A DNA stretch of 64,000 nt from CAJCIS01 sp965276755. GTDB lineage: Bacteria; Pseudomonadota; Alphaproteobacteria; Acetobacterales; Acetobacteraceae. The notes beneath the pieces are model-generated. The model did no database searches. It had not been told where the DNA came from and saw only the letters and a list, made by a program, of their open reading frames with translations. Of this stretch, positions 8,114-16,419 are shown one piece after another. Each line of letters starts with the position of its first letter. Positions within the stretch are counted from its first letter, which is position 1. The position numbers and the translations under genes were made by a program. Location of the stretch: the NCBI GenBank assembly GCA_965276755.1, contig OZ255625.1:2914001-2978000 (forward strand), given 5' to 3'.

Positions 8114-9088
8114 ATGGCCGTCTATCAAAATATCTTCACCCGCATGCAGGTGCGCGGCCCGTTCCACGAAGTCGAACTGCCCTATGGCAGCGACATGCGG
8201 GTCGGCAAGCCTGGCTACTCCCACTTGCTTGGCCGCATCGGCGAGGCGCAGGTCGGTCCCATCTATCTCGGCGGCTTGGGCGTGGCCTCCCTGATCTGCG
8301 GCTTCATCGCCATCGAGATCATCGGCCTGAACATGTGGGCCTCGGTGGGCTGGGATCCGGTGCAGTTCATTCGCCAACTCCCCTGGCTGGCGCTCGAGCC
8401 GCCCGCACCCGCCTACGGTTTGCATTTCCCGCCGCTGGCGCAGGGCGGCTGGTGGCTGATGGCCGGCTTCTTCCTGACCACATCCATCCTGCTGTGGTGG
8501 ACGCGCATGTATCGCCGCGCGCGGGATCTGGGGCTCGGCACCCACACGCCCTGGGCATTCGCCGCCGCGATCTGGCTCTATCTGGTGCTGGGTTTCCTGC
8601 GCCCGCTGCTGATGGGCTCGTGGTCCGAAGCCGTTCCCTTCGGCATCTTTCCCCACCTTGACTGGACAGCGGCATTTTCGATCCGCTACGGCAATCTTTT
8701 CTACAACCCCTTTCACATGCTCAGCATCGTGTTCCTCTACGGCTCGGCGCTACTCTTCGCCATGCACGGTGCCACCGTGCTCGCCACCAGCCGCTACGGC
8801 GCGGAGCGCGAGGTCGAGCAGATCGTCGATCGCGGCACGGCCTTTGAACGCGGCGCGCTGATCTGGCGCTGGACGATGGGCTTCAATGCCACCGCCGAAT
8901 CGATCCATCGCTGGGCCTGGTGGTTCGCCGTGCTCTGCCCGCTGTCCGGCGGCATCGGCATCCTGCTGACCGGCACGGTCGTCGATAACTGGTTCCTCTG
9001 GGGTGTCAAACACGGAATTGCGCCCAACTACCCGCATGTCCTGCCGCTGGTCATCGATCCCCTGCGGCAGGTGGGAGGCACGCCATGA
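8114..9088 (+). CDS. pufM: Photosynthetic reaction centre M subunit PufM
   Basis: This is the reaction centre M chain, 324 residues, with five membrane helices. Pigment and iron ligands are visible at His181 (PHLDW), His201 (NLFYNPFHML), His218 and His265, with the electron-transfer Tyr209 in FLYG. The EREVEQI segment holds the Glu ligand of the non-heme iron. The gene overlaps pufC by 4 bp (ATGA), so the two are translationally coupled. Confidence 0.96.
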   Translation: MAVYQNIFTRMQVRGPFHEVELPYGSDMRVGKPGYSHLLGRIGEAQVGPIYLGGLGVASLICGFIAIEIIGLNMWASVGWDPVQFIRQLPWLALEPPAPAYGLHFPPLAQGGWWLMAGFFLTTSILLWWTRMYRRARDLGLGTHTPWAFAAAIWLYLVLGFLRPLLMGSWSEAVPFGIFPHLDWTAAFSIRYGNLFYNPFHMLSIVFLYGSALLFAMHGATVLATSRYGAEREVEQIVDRGTAFERGALIWRWTMGFNATAESIHRWAWWFAVLCPLSGGIGILLTGTVVDNWFLWGVKHGIAPNYPHVLPLVIDPLRQVGGTP

Positions 9089-10176
9089 GACGGGGTAAAT
9101 CCCGGTTCAGCCTGGGCGCCGTCGCCGCGGTTGCGGTCGTGGCTGGCGTCGGCCTGGGTTTTACCTTGCAGTCGCCGAAGAACACCTACATCCAGCGTGG
9201 CTTTCGCGGCGTGGGCCAGGACCTGAACTACCACGAAGCAACGATAGACAGGCAGCGCGCGCAGAACGTGGTGCCCGCGGCCGAGCCCAAGCAGGATCCG
9301 GCCGGCGCGCTGTCATCGGCGGTGTATCAGAACGTCAAGGTTCTGGGCAAAGTCGACGCCAACGAGTTCCTCCGCCTGATGGCGGCCATCACCAGCTGGG
9401 TTTCGCCCGTGCAGGGCTGCACCTACTGCCACAGCCAGGAGAACCTGGCCTCCGACACGGTCTACACCAAGATCGTGGCGCGGCGGATGATGCAGATGAC
9501 CGAGCACATCAATGCCGATTGGAAGAACCATGTCGGCGGCACGGGTGTGACGTGCTACACCTGCCATCGCGGCAATCCGGTGCCTGGCAATGTGTGGTAC
9601 AATGAGGGCCCGACCGCGCCAGCCCAGGTCGGCGGCATGGCGGAGGCCAATATCGGCAAGAACCTGGCCAGCCCCGCGGCCGCGCTCGCCTCGTTGCCCT
9701 CTGATCCCTACACACCGTTCCTGGAGCAAGCCCAAGACATCCGTGTCGTTGCGACGCAGGCGCTGCCAGGGACGGATAACAGCACGATCAAGCAGACCGA
9801 CTGGACCTATGCGCTGATGCTGCATTTCTCCAACTCGCTCGGCGTGAACTGCACCTATTGCCACAATAGCCGCGCGTTCTGGAGCTGGGACCAATCCTCG
9901 CCGGCGCGTGTCACCGCGTGGTATGGCATCCGCATGGTGCGGGATCTGAACAACAATTACCTCGACGGTCTGGGCCGTAACGGCACCTTCCCCAGGGCTC
10001 GTCTGGGGCCGATGGGCGATGCGGCCAAGATCAATTGTGCGACGTGCCATCAGGGTGTCTACAAGCCGCTGTTCGGCGCCAGCATGGTTGCCGATTACCC
10101 TGAGATAGGGGCCGGCGGGCAGGTGGATCTGGCGGCCGACATCGGCCACGTCGGCGACTACACGCCAAAGCCCTGA
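9085..10176 (+). CDS. pufC: Reaction centre tetraheme cytochrome subunit PufC
   Basis: This 363-residue periplasmic cytochrome re-reduces the photo-oxidised special pair. Four CxxCH heme sites are present at about 112-116, 157-161, 256-260 and 318-322. The N-terminus is a basic stretch plus one hydrophobic segment (residues 11-28) without a lipobox cysteine. It is therefore probably held by an uncleaved signal anchor rather than by a lipid. pufC directly after pufM, with no pufX, fits the pufBALMC type. Confidence 0.95.
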   Translation: MRRGKSRFSLGAVAAVAVVAGVGLGFTLQSPKNTYIQRGFRGVGQDLNYHEATIDRQRAQNVVPAAEPKQDPAGALSSAVYQNVKVLGKVDANEFLRLMAAITSWVSPVQGCTYCHSQENLASDTVYTKIVARRMMQMTEHINADWKNHVGGTGVTCYTCHRGNPVPGNVWYNEGPTAPAQVGGMAEANIGKNLASPAAALASLPSDPYTPFLEQAQDIRVVATQALPGTDNSTIKQTDWTYALMLHFSNSLGVNCTYCHNSRAFWSWDQSSPARVTAWYGIRMVRDLNNNYLDGLGRNGTFPRARLGPMGDAAKINCATCHQGVYKPLFGASMVADYPEIGAGGQVDLAADIGHVGDYTPKP

Positions 10177-10181
10177 TGAAA

Positions 10182-10218
10182 TGACGGGGGGTTTGGCGGG
10201 GATGGCACATCTCCCCCA
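10182..10218. repeat. Family 1 palindromic repeat, single arm (copy A)
   Basis: A single arm (GACGGGGGG, then GGGGATGGCACAT, then CTCCCCCA) begins 5 bp after the pufC stop. The G tract and the later C tract can pair, so it may act as the superoperon terminator, though it lacks a T-run. Confidence 0.75.
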
Positions 10219-10297
10219 ATTCTTGTTCCCGCAATTTCCGCGGGGTTGCGCCGGGACGATGTTGCGCCTACCAACGCGGTGCCGTTTGCGCTCCGGC

Positions 10298-10374
<77 letters not shown>

Positions 10375-10444
10375 TTTTCAATGACTTACGACGGGTCGAA
10401 ACCCCGATGAATGGCAACAAATCGATGCCAATCGACCCCTCCGC

Positions 10445-10463
10445 TGGCACACTCCTGGCACAC
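10445..10463 (+). repeat. Arm-type repeat, inner left
   Basis: TGGCACACTCCTGGCACAC is itself a doubled TGGCACAC motif. It lies 70 bp inside the left tRNA repeat and matches 17 of 19 positions of the copy at 11637-11655 in the same orientation. Confidence 0.7.
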
Positions 10464-10591
10464 TGGCGCTCCGTGTTGCTCACGTGTTCCGCAAGGTCGT
10501 TGCGCGCCGGTCGCCCCGGCGTTGGCGCGATGTTCCTTCCATGCGCCGATCCATCCGCCGGCGCCTGGGGGCGCCCCAAGGAACACCGATA

Positions 10592-10984
10592 ATGGCCTAT
10601 GTCGCGAAGACCCCCGCTGCCTTTGTCGGGCGCAGCGTGGGCACCGGCCAATGCGTGGCGCTCGTTCAGGCGGCCACGGGCGCGCCGCTGACCGGCGCCT
10701 GGTCACCTGGGCCTATGGTCAAGGGGGCAATCGATCTGGCCCCTGGCACGGCTATTGCGACCTTCGATGTCAACGGGCGCTATGGCAACCACACGGACCA
10801 CACCAGCCACGCCGCGATCTATCTCCGCCAGGATGACGAGGGTATCACGGTGATCGACCAATGGGTGGGGGTGGCAGGGCGCAAGCCGGCGAGCGAGCGC
10901 ACCATATTCTGGGCCAGCCACAATCGTCGCGATGCCCACCCGGTACCCTCGAACAACGGGGATATGTTCTATGTGGTTCAATAG
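10592..10984 (+). CDS. BPSL0067-family protein (putative NlpC/P60-like amidase)
   Basis: The protein is 130 residues and begins MAYVAKTPAAFVG. It has the family landmarks GTGQCVALVQ (likely catalytic Cys about residue 20), PGTAIATFD, and HAAIYL (likely catalytic His), then DQW. BPSL0067-family proteins resemble small cysteine peptidases or amidases that cleave peptidoglycan. The ATG at 10592 has AAGGA 8 bp upstream; an earlier in-frame start at 10484 adds only an Arg-rich stretch and is unlikely. It overlaps the next gene by 14 bp. A toxin role is inferred. Confidence 0.75.
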   Translation: MAYVAKTPAAFVGRSVGTGQCVALVQAATGAPLTGAWSPGPMVKGAIDLAPGTAIATFDVNGRYGNHTDHTSHAAIYLRQDDEGITVIDQWVGVAGRKPASERTIFWASHNRRDAHPVPSNNGDMFYVVQ

Positions 10985-11312
10985 GCTCGCTACCGTAGTG
11001 ATGCTGGCCGCGTCGGGTCCGGCGCTCGCCAGCATGACGCCCGCGGAAGTCAAATGCCCCGCGGCGCTCGATGCGCACAGGCTGTCCCGCATCGGCATGG
11101 TCGATGGGTCGGTGATGGTCGAAGCACCGGCCGAGATCATGGACGATGGTAGTGGCTGGAATGTCAACGTGCAGAGCGGGAAGTATATTTCCCCCGTGTT
11201 CTTCATCAAGTGTGAATACAAATCCACGCCGGTATTTGCGGTCGTCCCTGTGCCGCTCGACGCCGTCAGGTGCGAGTTTCACGGTAAGGGTTTCCAAATC
11301 TATTGCCGGTAG
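10971..11312 (+). CDS. STY0301-like small secreted protein (possible immunity partner)
   Basis: The protein is 113 residues with a signal peptide (MWFNRLATVVMLAASGPALAS). Three cysteines in the mature part (VKCPAALD, FIKCEYK, VRCEFHG) and a final Cys-Arg fit the small periplasmic STY0301 type, which is found next to BPSL0067-family genes. The gene overlaps the upstream gene by 14 bp, so the two are co-translated. Periplasmic location and pairing with a putative cell-wall amidase suggest an immunity role; this is inference. Confidence 0.6.
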   Translation: MWFNRLATVVMLAASGPALASMTPAEVKCPAALDAHRLSRIGMVDGSVMVEAPAEIMDDGSGWNVNVQSGKYISPVFFIKCEYKSTPVFAVVPVPLDAVRCEFHGKGFQIYCR

Positions 11313-11683
11313 AATTTATCGATGCGCGCGGGGCCGGCCCAAAACCCGGCCGGGAGTGCGGTGCCTGCACGCTCTGTTGCAAGCTCCTGCCGGTCCGCGC
11401 GCTCGACAAGGGCGCGAACACGCGATGCAAACACCAGAGCTTCGCCAAAGGCTGCGCCATCCACGGCAAGCCCGCGATGCCCGTCGAGTGCCGCGCCTGG
11501 AGCTGTAGATGGCTTAGCGATCCCGACGCCGGCAAGTTGCCCCGTCCGGACCGCTCGCATTACGTGGTCGACGTCATGCCCGATTACACGTCATTCCCGC
11601 GACGATGCTGGCGACCATTATGGCCTGGCGGGGCTGTGGCACATTGCTGGCACACGCGCCCGCTCGTTGGAAAAAACCCTTGA
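11303..11683 (+). pseudogene. YkgJ-type cysteine-cluster protein, 3' end lost at element boundary
   Basis: Residues 1-94 or so carry the CxxCxxCC-type cluster ECGACTLCCK, then TRCKH, KGCAIH, and CRAWSC, the putative Zn/Fe-binding pattern of this family. After the VVDVMPDY segment the expected C-terminal part is missing, replaced by an unrelated Trp/Arg-rich tail that runs toward the right attachment repeat. The start is probably TTG 11303, overlapping the previous stop. The gene is judged truncated or frameshifted near 11590. Confidence 0.6.
11637..11655 (+). repeat. Arm-type repeat, inner right
   Basis: TGGCACATTGCTGGCACAC is the partner of the repeat at 10445-10463 and lies 56 bp inside the right tRNA repeat. 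Confidence 0.7.
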
Positions 11684-11711
11684 AAAGACAGCAAGTTAAG
11701 TGCGGCCGCGT

Positions 11712-11764
11712 ACTCCCTTGGTAAGGGAGAGGTCGCGAGTTCAATCCCCTCCAGCAGCACCATC
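11712..11764 (+). repeat. Attachment-site repeat, distal tRNA-Thr 3' fragment (attR-like)
   Basis: This copy of the tRNA-Thr anticodon-to-CCA half matches 52 of 53 bp and lacks the 5' half, so it is not a functional tRNA. Confidence 0.85.
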
Positions 11765-11770
11765 GCGCGC

Positions 11771-11974
11771 ATGAAACCCACGCCCCCCATAGACCGCCAG
11801 GCCCGCGAAGCCGCCGCCCTGCGCGAGAACTTGCGCCGCAGAAAGGCGCAACGCCGCCAACAAGCAAATAAAGACGGGGAGTTTGGGGGGCTTGGGCGGG
11901 AACAGCCAGCCCCCCCAAGCACATCTCCCCCAACTCTTTCCTCTGCCTTGACGCCAAAGCCCCCCAAGCCCTAG
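11771..11974 (+). CDS. Small hypothetical protein with repeat-derived tail
   Basis: The 67-residue frame starts MKPTPPIDRQAREAAALREN, then LRRRKAQRRQQ, a short basic helical protein of a type common in alphaproteobacteria (known to me only as hypothetical). From about residue 37 the sequence is encoded by a family 1 repeat, giving a Gly/Pro-rich tail. The true protein is probably the first 35 or so residues. Confidence 0.5.
   Translation: MKPTPPIDRQAREAAALRENLRRRKAQRRQQANKDGEFGGLGREQPAPPSTSPPTLSSALTPKPPKP
11873..11942. repeat. Family 1 palindromic repeat, variant with central insert (copy B)
   Basis: The motif runs GACGGGGAG, GGGGGGCTTGGGCGGG, then CCCCCCCAAGCACATCTCCCCC. It shares the GGGGGCTTGGG start with copies C and I but has a different centre. 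Confidence 0.6.
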
Positions 11975-12035
11975 AACGCCGCCTTAGCTCGGGACCCGTC
12001 ACCGTCCCGCGGCCGCCGTTGGAGTTTTCCCTGCC

Positions 12036-12170
12036 GTGAAGCGCACGTACCAACCTTCCAAGCTCGTTCGAAAGCACCGGCATGGATTTCGCGCCCGCAT
12101 GGCGACCGTCGGTGGGCGCAAGGTGCTGGCGAACCGCCGCGCCAAGGGCCGCAAGCGTCTTTCCGCCTGA
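12036..12170 (+). CDS. rpmH: Ribosomal protein bL34
   Basis: A 44-residue protein starting at GTG (MKRTYQPSKLVRKHRHGFRA) with the conserved GRKVLANRRAKGRKRLSA end. It is followed 21 bp later by rnpA, the standard order. The start codon is GTG rather than ATG. Confidence 0.96.
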   Translation: MKRTYQPSKLVRKHRHGFRARMATVGGRKVLANRRAKGRKRLSA

Positions 12171-12191
12171 TACGAAGACACCCGTGCCGCC

Positions 12192-12563
12192 ATGGCGGCC
12201 CGCAAGGCGCCAGCCGCCGCCCATGGCCGCTTGACCCGCCGCGCCCAATTTCTGCGCGTGGCCGCCGCCGGCCGCAAGACCCCCATGCCCGGCCTGGTTC
12301 TGCAAGTCCTCAAGCGGCCGGACAGCGCGCCGGCGCGCTTGGGCTTTACCGTGACCAAGAAGGTCGGCAACGCCGTGGTGCGCAACCGCACCCGCCGGCG
12401 CCTCAAGGAAGCTGCGCGCCTGCTCCTGCATGAAGCGCCCGTCTGCGGCGCCGATCTGGTCCTTGTCGGGCGAGACAAGACCCGCGCGCGCCCATTCGCC
12501 GCCTTGATCGAGGACATTCGCCAGGCGCTCGCCCGCCACAGCCTGCCGGCGCCACCTCCATGA
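12192..12563 (+). CDS. rnpA: Ribonuclease P protein component
   Basis: A 123-residue basic protein that binds the RNase P RNA and assists tRNA 5' processing. It has the signature RLGFTVTKKVGNAVVRNRTRRRLKEA (given here only as a location near residues 50-75), with the RNR core. The C-terminal DLVLVGRDKT segment is also conserved. It overlaps yidD by 4 bp. Confidence 0.95.
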   Translation: MAARKAPAAAHGRLTRRAQFLRVAAAGRKTPMPGLVLQVLKRPDSAPARLGFTVTKKVGNAVVRNRTRRRLKEAARLLLHEAPVCGADLVLVGRDKTRARPFAALIEDIRQALARHSLPAPPP

Positions 12564-12805
12564 AGCCCGCGCCCGCTGCCCGCGTGCTGATGACCGCCAC
12601 CCGCGCCTACCAGCTCGTCCTTGCCCCTTTACTGGGCGGGCAATGCCGCTTTACGCCGAGCTGCAGTGCCTACGCGGTGGAAGCCTTCGCGCGCCACGGT
12701 GCGGTGCGCGGCACGGCCTTGGCGGCGGGGCGCATCCTGCGCTGCTCCCCCTTTTGCGCCGGCGGCCATGACCCCGTGCCACACGCCAAACCGGACGCCG
12801 CCTGA
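12560..12805 (+). CDS. yidD: Membrane protein insertion efficiency factor YidD
   Basis: An 81-residue YidD protein with the conserved LLGGQCRFTPSCSAYAVEAF block and the C-terminal LRCSPFCAGGHDPVP segment, all key cysteines present. It lies between rnpA and yidC, overlapping both at its ends (ATGA with rnpA, one base with yidC), so the run is one translationally coupled operon. Confidence 0.95.
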   Translation: MKPAPAARVLMTATRAYQLVLAPLLGGQCRFTPSCSAYAVEAFARHGAVRGTALAAGRILRCSPFCAGGHDPVPHAKPDAA

Positions 12806-14562
12806 TGGACCGCAACCGCCTGATCCTTTTCATCGCCCTTTCGGCGCTGATCACGTTCGGCTTTCAATATTTGATGCCCGGCCGCCGGCCCGCTGTGCCC
12901 CCGGCTACGCAAACCGCGGTGAGCCAAGCCCATCCGGCCGGCACGTCGCCGCTCAGCCGCGTGCTGGCCCCCACCGGCCACCAGCCGGCGCCCGTGGCCG
13001 GACCACCAACCGGCCCCGGGGCCGATGCGCCGCGTGCCAGGATCGATGCGCCGCGCGTGGTCGGCAGCATCAGCCTGGTGGGTGCCCGGCTGGACGATCT
13101 GCGCCTGCGCGATTATCGCGAGACGGTCAGCAAGACCTCGCCGCTGGTGCGTATCCTGGAGCCCGTGGGCGATCCCGAGCCGAGCTACATTCAGCTCGGC
13201 TGGGCGGGTGGCGAGGGCGTGCGCGTCCCGGACGATGCCACCTTGTGGACCAGCAGCGGGGGCGAGCTGACGCAGGGCCATCCGCTGACGTTGAGCTGGG
13301 ACAATGGCGCGGGGCTGGTTTTTTCAATCGCGTATTCGATTGACCAGAACTACCTGTTCACCGCGCGGCAGAGCGTGCGCAATACCGGCGCGGCTGCGGT
13401 CGATGTCTGGCCGTGGCAGCGCGTGCGACGGGACTACGCGCCGCCGGCGGCGAGCTACAGCGTGCTGTTCGAGGGCCTGATCGGGGTGGCGGACGGCCGC
13501 ACGCACGAGCTTGGCTATCCCGGCACCAAATCCGCGGCCGAGAAAGCCGCAGGCACCGCCTACGATCACCAGGGGGCGGGCGGCTGGGCCGGGTTTACCG
13601 ACAAATACTGGCTGACAGCGCTGATCCCGGACCAATCGGCGGATGTCAAATCGCTCTGGTTCTACGGCAACGATGACGGGCAGAACCATTATCAGGTCAG
13701 CTATCAGACGAGCGCGCCGCAGCACGTGAGCCAGGGCGCCGAGGCGGCGTTTACCAACCGCCTTTTTGCCGGCGCCAAGGAAGTGCACCTGCTGGATCGC
13801 TATGAGACGCAGGGGCACATTCCGCTGCTGAGCTATGCCGTCGACTGGGGATGGTTCTATGTCATTACGCGTCCGTTCTTTTATGCGATCGACTGGATCT
13901 ACGGCCTGATCGGCAATTTCGGCGTGGCAATCCTGATCTTCACCGTCATCGTCAAGACGGCGTTCTATCCTCTGGCGGCACGATCGTACAAGAGTATGGG
14001 CAAGATGCGCCTGCTGGGCCCGAAGATTCAGGAAGTGCGCGGGCGCTACAAGGACGATCCGGCGGCGCAGCAGAAGGCGATGATGGAGGTCTACAAGGCC
14101 GAGGGCATCAGCCCGGCTGCGCAGGCTGGGGGCTGCCTGCCCATGCTGATCCAAATTCCGGTGTTCTTTTCGCTGTACAAAGTCATCCTGGTGACGATTG
14201 AAATGCGCCATGCGCCGTTCTTCGGCTGGATACAGGATCTATCGGCCGTTGATCCCACCAACGTGTTCAATCTGTTCGGGCTGCTGCCGTTCGATCCCTC
14301 GGCGCTGTCGCCCACACTGCATCTGGGTATCTGGCCGTGCATCCTCGGGATCACGATGTACCTGCAACAGAAGCTGAACCCGCCGCCGCCGGACCCCGTG
14401 CAGGCGCGCATGTTCCAGTTCATGCCGCTGATTTTCATGTTCATGCTGGGCCGGTTTCCGGCGGGGCTGGTGATTTATTATGCGTGGAACAATACGCTCA
14501 CGATCGCGCAGCAATGGTTTATTCAGCGGGGGGCGAAGTTGGATAGCAAGGTTCGGGCTTGA
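12805..14562 (+). CDS. yidC: Membrane protein insertase YidC
   Basis: A 585-residue inner-membrane insertase. It has one N-terminal membrane segment, a Pro-rich linker and a large periplasmic domain. The conserved five-helix core starts near residue 355 (WFYVITRPFFYAIDWIYGLIGNFGVAI). The ARSYKSMGKM segment and AQAGGCLPMLIQIPVFFSLYKV are visible, and the core Arg needed for insertion is present. Length and context match the Gram-negative family. Confidence 0.96.
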   Translation: MDRNRLILFIALSALITFGFQYLMPGRRPAVPPATQTAVSQAHPAGTSPLSRVLAPTGHQPAPVAGPPTGPGADAPRARIDAPRVVGSISLVGARLDDLRLRDYRETVSKTSPLVRILEPVGDPEPSYIQLGWAGGEGVRVPDDATLWTSSGGELTQGHPLTLSWDNGAGLVFSIAYSIDQNYLFTARQSVRNTGAAAVDVWPWQRVRRDYAPPAASYSVLFEGLIGVADGRTHELGYPGTKSAAEKAAGTAYDHQGAGGWAGFTDKYWLTALIPDQSADVKSLWFYGNDDGQNHYQVSYQTSAPQHVSQGAEAAFTNRLFAGAKEVHLLDRYETQGHIPLLSYAVDWGWFYVITRPFFYAIDWIYGLIGNFGVAILIFTVIVKTAFYPLAARSYKSMGKMRLLGPKIQEVRGRYKDDPAAQQKAMMEVYKAEGISPAAQAGGCLPMLIQIPVFFSLYKVILVTIEMRHAPFFGWIQDLSAVDPTNVFNLFGLLPFDPSALSPTLHLGIWPCILGITMYLQQKLNPPPPDPVQARMFQFMPLIFMFMLGRFPAGLVIYYAWNNTLTIAQQWFIQRGAKLDSKVRA

Positions 14563-14574
14563 GTGGAGGCGTTA

Positions 14575-14716
14575 GTAAGGCCAGGGCTCTGCCCTGGACC
14601 CCGTCACGCGAATGCGTGCTGCGCACGACGGGGCCTGAGGCCCCAGACCCCCCTTCCAAACAGAGGTTCTAAGGACTTGTCCTTAGCGGGGTCCAGGGGC
14701 AGAGCCCCTGGCCTTG
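14575..14716. repeat. Large inverted repeat between yidC and engB (family 1 subtype, copy S)
   Basis: Outer arms at 14577-14602 and 14688-14715 form a stem of about 26 bp with two one-base bulges. Inside are the subtype hairpin CGTCACGCGAATGCGTGCTG and a perfect 8-bp hairpin CTAAGGAC-TT-GTCCTTAG at 14669-14686. It ends 3 bp before the engB ATG. Confidence 0.85.
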
Positions 14717-14719
14717 CCT

Positions 14720-15349
14720 ATGCCTGAGCTCACCCCCGAACAATTGGAAGCCGGCCGGCATCTGTTCGCGCAGAACTGCCACTTCTTCTACGCGGCGCAA
14801 TCAATCCATCAATTGCCCGACCCTCTCGGGCCGGAGATCGCATTCGCGGGGCGCTCCAACGTTGGCAAATCGTCGCTGGTCAATGCGCTAACTGGCCAGC
14901 GCGCGCTGGCACGCGCATCGGGCCAGCCCGGCCGCACCAGACAGCTCAATTTCTTCAATTTGGGGGACCGGCTTACGCTGGTTGACATGCCTGGCTACGG
15001 CTACGCGCAAGCCGCCCGCGAAGTGAAACGCGACTGGCAGGGGCTGATGTTCGACTATCTGCGCGGGCGGCCTGATTTGCGGCGCGTCGTGCTGCTTTTG
15101 GACTCGCGTGTGCCTGTAAAGGATTCGGACGAAGCGGCCATGGGCCTGCTTGATCGCGCCGCGGTTACCTACCAACTCGTGCTGACCAAATCGGATGGTA
15201 TCAAGCCGCCTGCGCTGGCGCGCAAGCTCGACGCAATCACGCAACTCGCCAAAAAGCACCCCGCGGCATATCCGGAAGTGCTGGCGACGAGCGCCTCGAA
15301 CGGCACGGGCATGGAGGCTCTGCGCGCGGGCTTGGCCATGCTTCTCTGA
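14720..15349 (+). CDS. engB: Ribosome biogenesis GTPase EngB (YihA/YsxC)
   Basis: A 209-residue GTPase with the G1 motif GRSNVGKSS, G3 DMPGYG, G4 TKSD and a final SASNGTG. It acts in large ribosomal subunit assembly. The ATG at 14720 is preferred; an in-frame TTG at 14714 lies inside the inverted repeat. No good Shine-Dalgarno is visible because the palindrome reaches to within a few bases of the start. Confidence 0.92.
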   Translation: MPELTPEQLEAGRHLFAQNCHFFYAAQSIHQLPDPLGPEIAFAGRSNVGKSSLVNALTGQRALARASGQPGRTRQLNFFNLGDRLTLVDMPGYGYAQAAREVKRDWQGLMFDYLRGRPDLRRVVLLLDSRVPVKDSDEAAMGLLDRAAVTYQLVLTKSDGIKPPALARKLDAITQLAKKHPAAYPEVLATSASNGTGMEALRAGLAMLL

Positions 15350-15360
15350 TCGCCTGCCAC

Positions 15361-16233
15361 CTACTCCGGCACCACACCCACCGCGCGCATGGACGCCGCC
15401 GCACCCAATGCGGCTACCACGACCACGCCGATGCCCGCCCATTGCTGCACGCTCAGATGCTCGCCAAGAATGACCAGGCCGGCGAGTGCGCCCAGTGCCG
15501 GCTCCACGCTCGTCAGCGTCCCGTAAACCGTTGCAGGCAAGCGCGTCAGCGCGACCATTTCCAGCGAGTAGGGTATTGCACTCGAAAACAGCCCCACCGC
15601 AAGCGCGCTTAACAAGACCGGCGGCGCCAGCAGCGCGCCGCCGGCGTGGAGAAGGCCGATAGGCACGACAAACACCGCGGCAATCACCATGCCAAGTGCC
15701 GCTGTCTGTGCGCCAAGCGACGCGCCCGCGCGTTGTCCGAATACGACATACAACCCCCAGAAAACCCCGGCGGCCGCAGCGAATGCCACCCCCACGGCGT
15801 CAAGCGATCCCACGCCGCGCGCCGCCGGCGAGAGCAACAGAATACCCGACAGCGCCAAGCCGATCCACACGAGGTCGACCCGGCGCCGTGACGAAATCGT
15901 TGCAACCGCAAGTGGCCCGAGAAATTCGATAGAAACGGCAATTCCAAGCGGCACCGTGCGCAGGGACATATAGAAACTTAAATTCATGGCACCCAGCGAC
16001 GCTCCGTAGCCCAGCAGCGCCGGCAACACGCGCGCGCGTGGCCGCGCCCGCCACGGCCGCATGGTCACGCCGAGCATCAACGCGGCCACGAACAGGCGCA
16101 GCGCCGTCGTTCCTTGCGCGCCGATGGCGGGAAACAATCCCTTGGCCAGCGTGGCACCATATTGGATCGACAGCATCGCCCCGATCAGCGCGCCAACCGG
16201 CAACAGCAGCGTCGGCACCTTGCCGCCACGCAT
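15361..16233 (-). CDS. RhtA-like EamA-family amino acid exporter
   Basis: A 290-residue protein with ten hydrophobic segments in two EamA halves. The N-terminus (GALIGAMLSIQYGATLAKGL, then FPAIGAQGTTALRL) resembles the threonine/homoserine exporter RhtA. The start at 16233 (MRGGKVPT) has GAGGAG about 9 bp upstream and is preferred over an in-frame ATG at 16278. It is convergent with engB, with an 11-bp gap. Substrate is not certain. Confidence 0.8.
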   Translation of the reverse strand: MRGGKVPTLLLPVGALIGAMLSIQYGATLAKGLFPAIGAQGTTALRLFVAALMLGVTMRPWRARPRARVLPALLGYGASLGAMNLSFYMSLRTVPLGIAVSIEFLGPLAVATISSRRRVDLVWIGLALSGILLLSPAARGVGSLDAVGVAFAAAAGVFWGLYVVFGQRAGASLGAQTAALGMVIAAVFVVPIGLLHAGGALLAPPVLLSALAVGLFSSAIPYSLEMVALTRLPATVYGTLTSVEPALGALAGLVILGEHLSVQQWAGIGVVVVAALGAAASMRAVGVVPE

Positions 16234-16322
16234 CAGCCACACTCCTCGTTCCGCTATGCGGCATGGGCCAAACCGCACGTTCCGGCAAGCGGCGCGAAAA
16301 AACGTTCAAAAACATTCCACCC

Positions 16323-16338
16323 TGTGACGCCGGTCACA
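16323..16338. promoter_or_regulatory. Perfect CRP-type palindrome (TGTGA-N6-TCACA)
   Basis: TGTGACGCCGGTCACA matches the CRP half-sites exactly on both sides. It is 81 bp upstream of the first twin secreted gene and in the divergent gap with the RhtA-like gene. A CRP-family regulator with conserved cAMP and DNA contact residues is encoded 1.1 kb away. Confidence 0.7.
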
Positions 16339-16419
16339 GCGCGCAGGCCAAAAGCGGCCGAGAAGCGGGTCATCGAGCGCGGCCGTCGCACTCGGCCAAA
16401 CACACAGGAGCCAAACAAA

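Noticed and set aside
9089..10176. pufX after pufM
   Set aside because: The gene after pufM has four CxxCH motifs and is pufC.
11712..11764. Second tRNA-Thr gene
   Set aside because: Only the 3' half is present; there is no acceptor 5' strand or D-arm.
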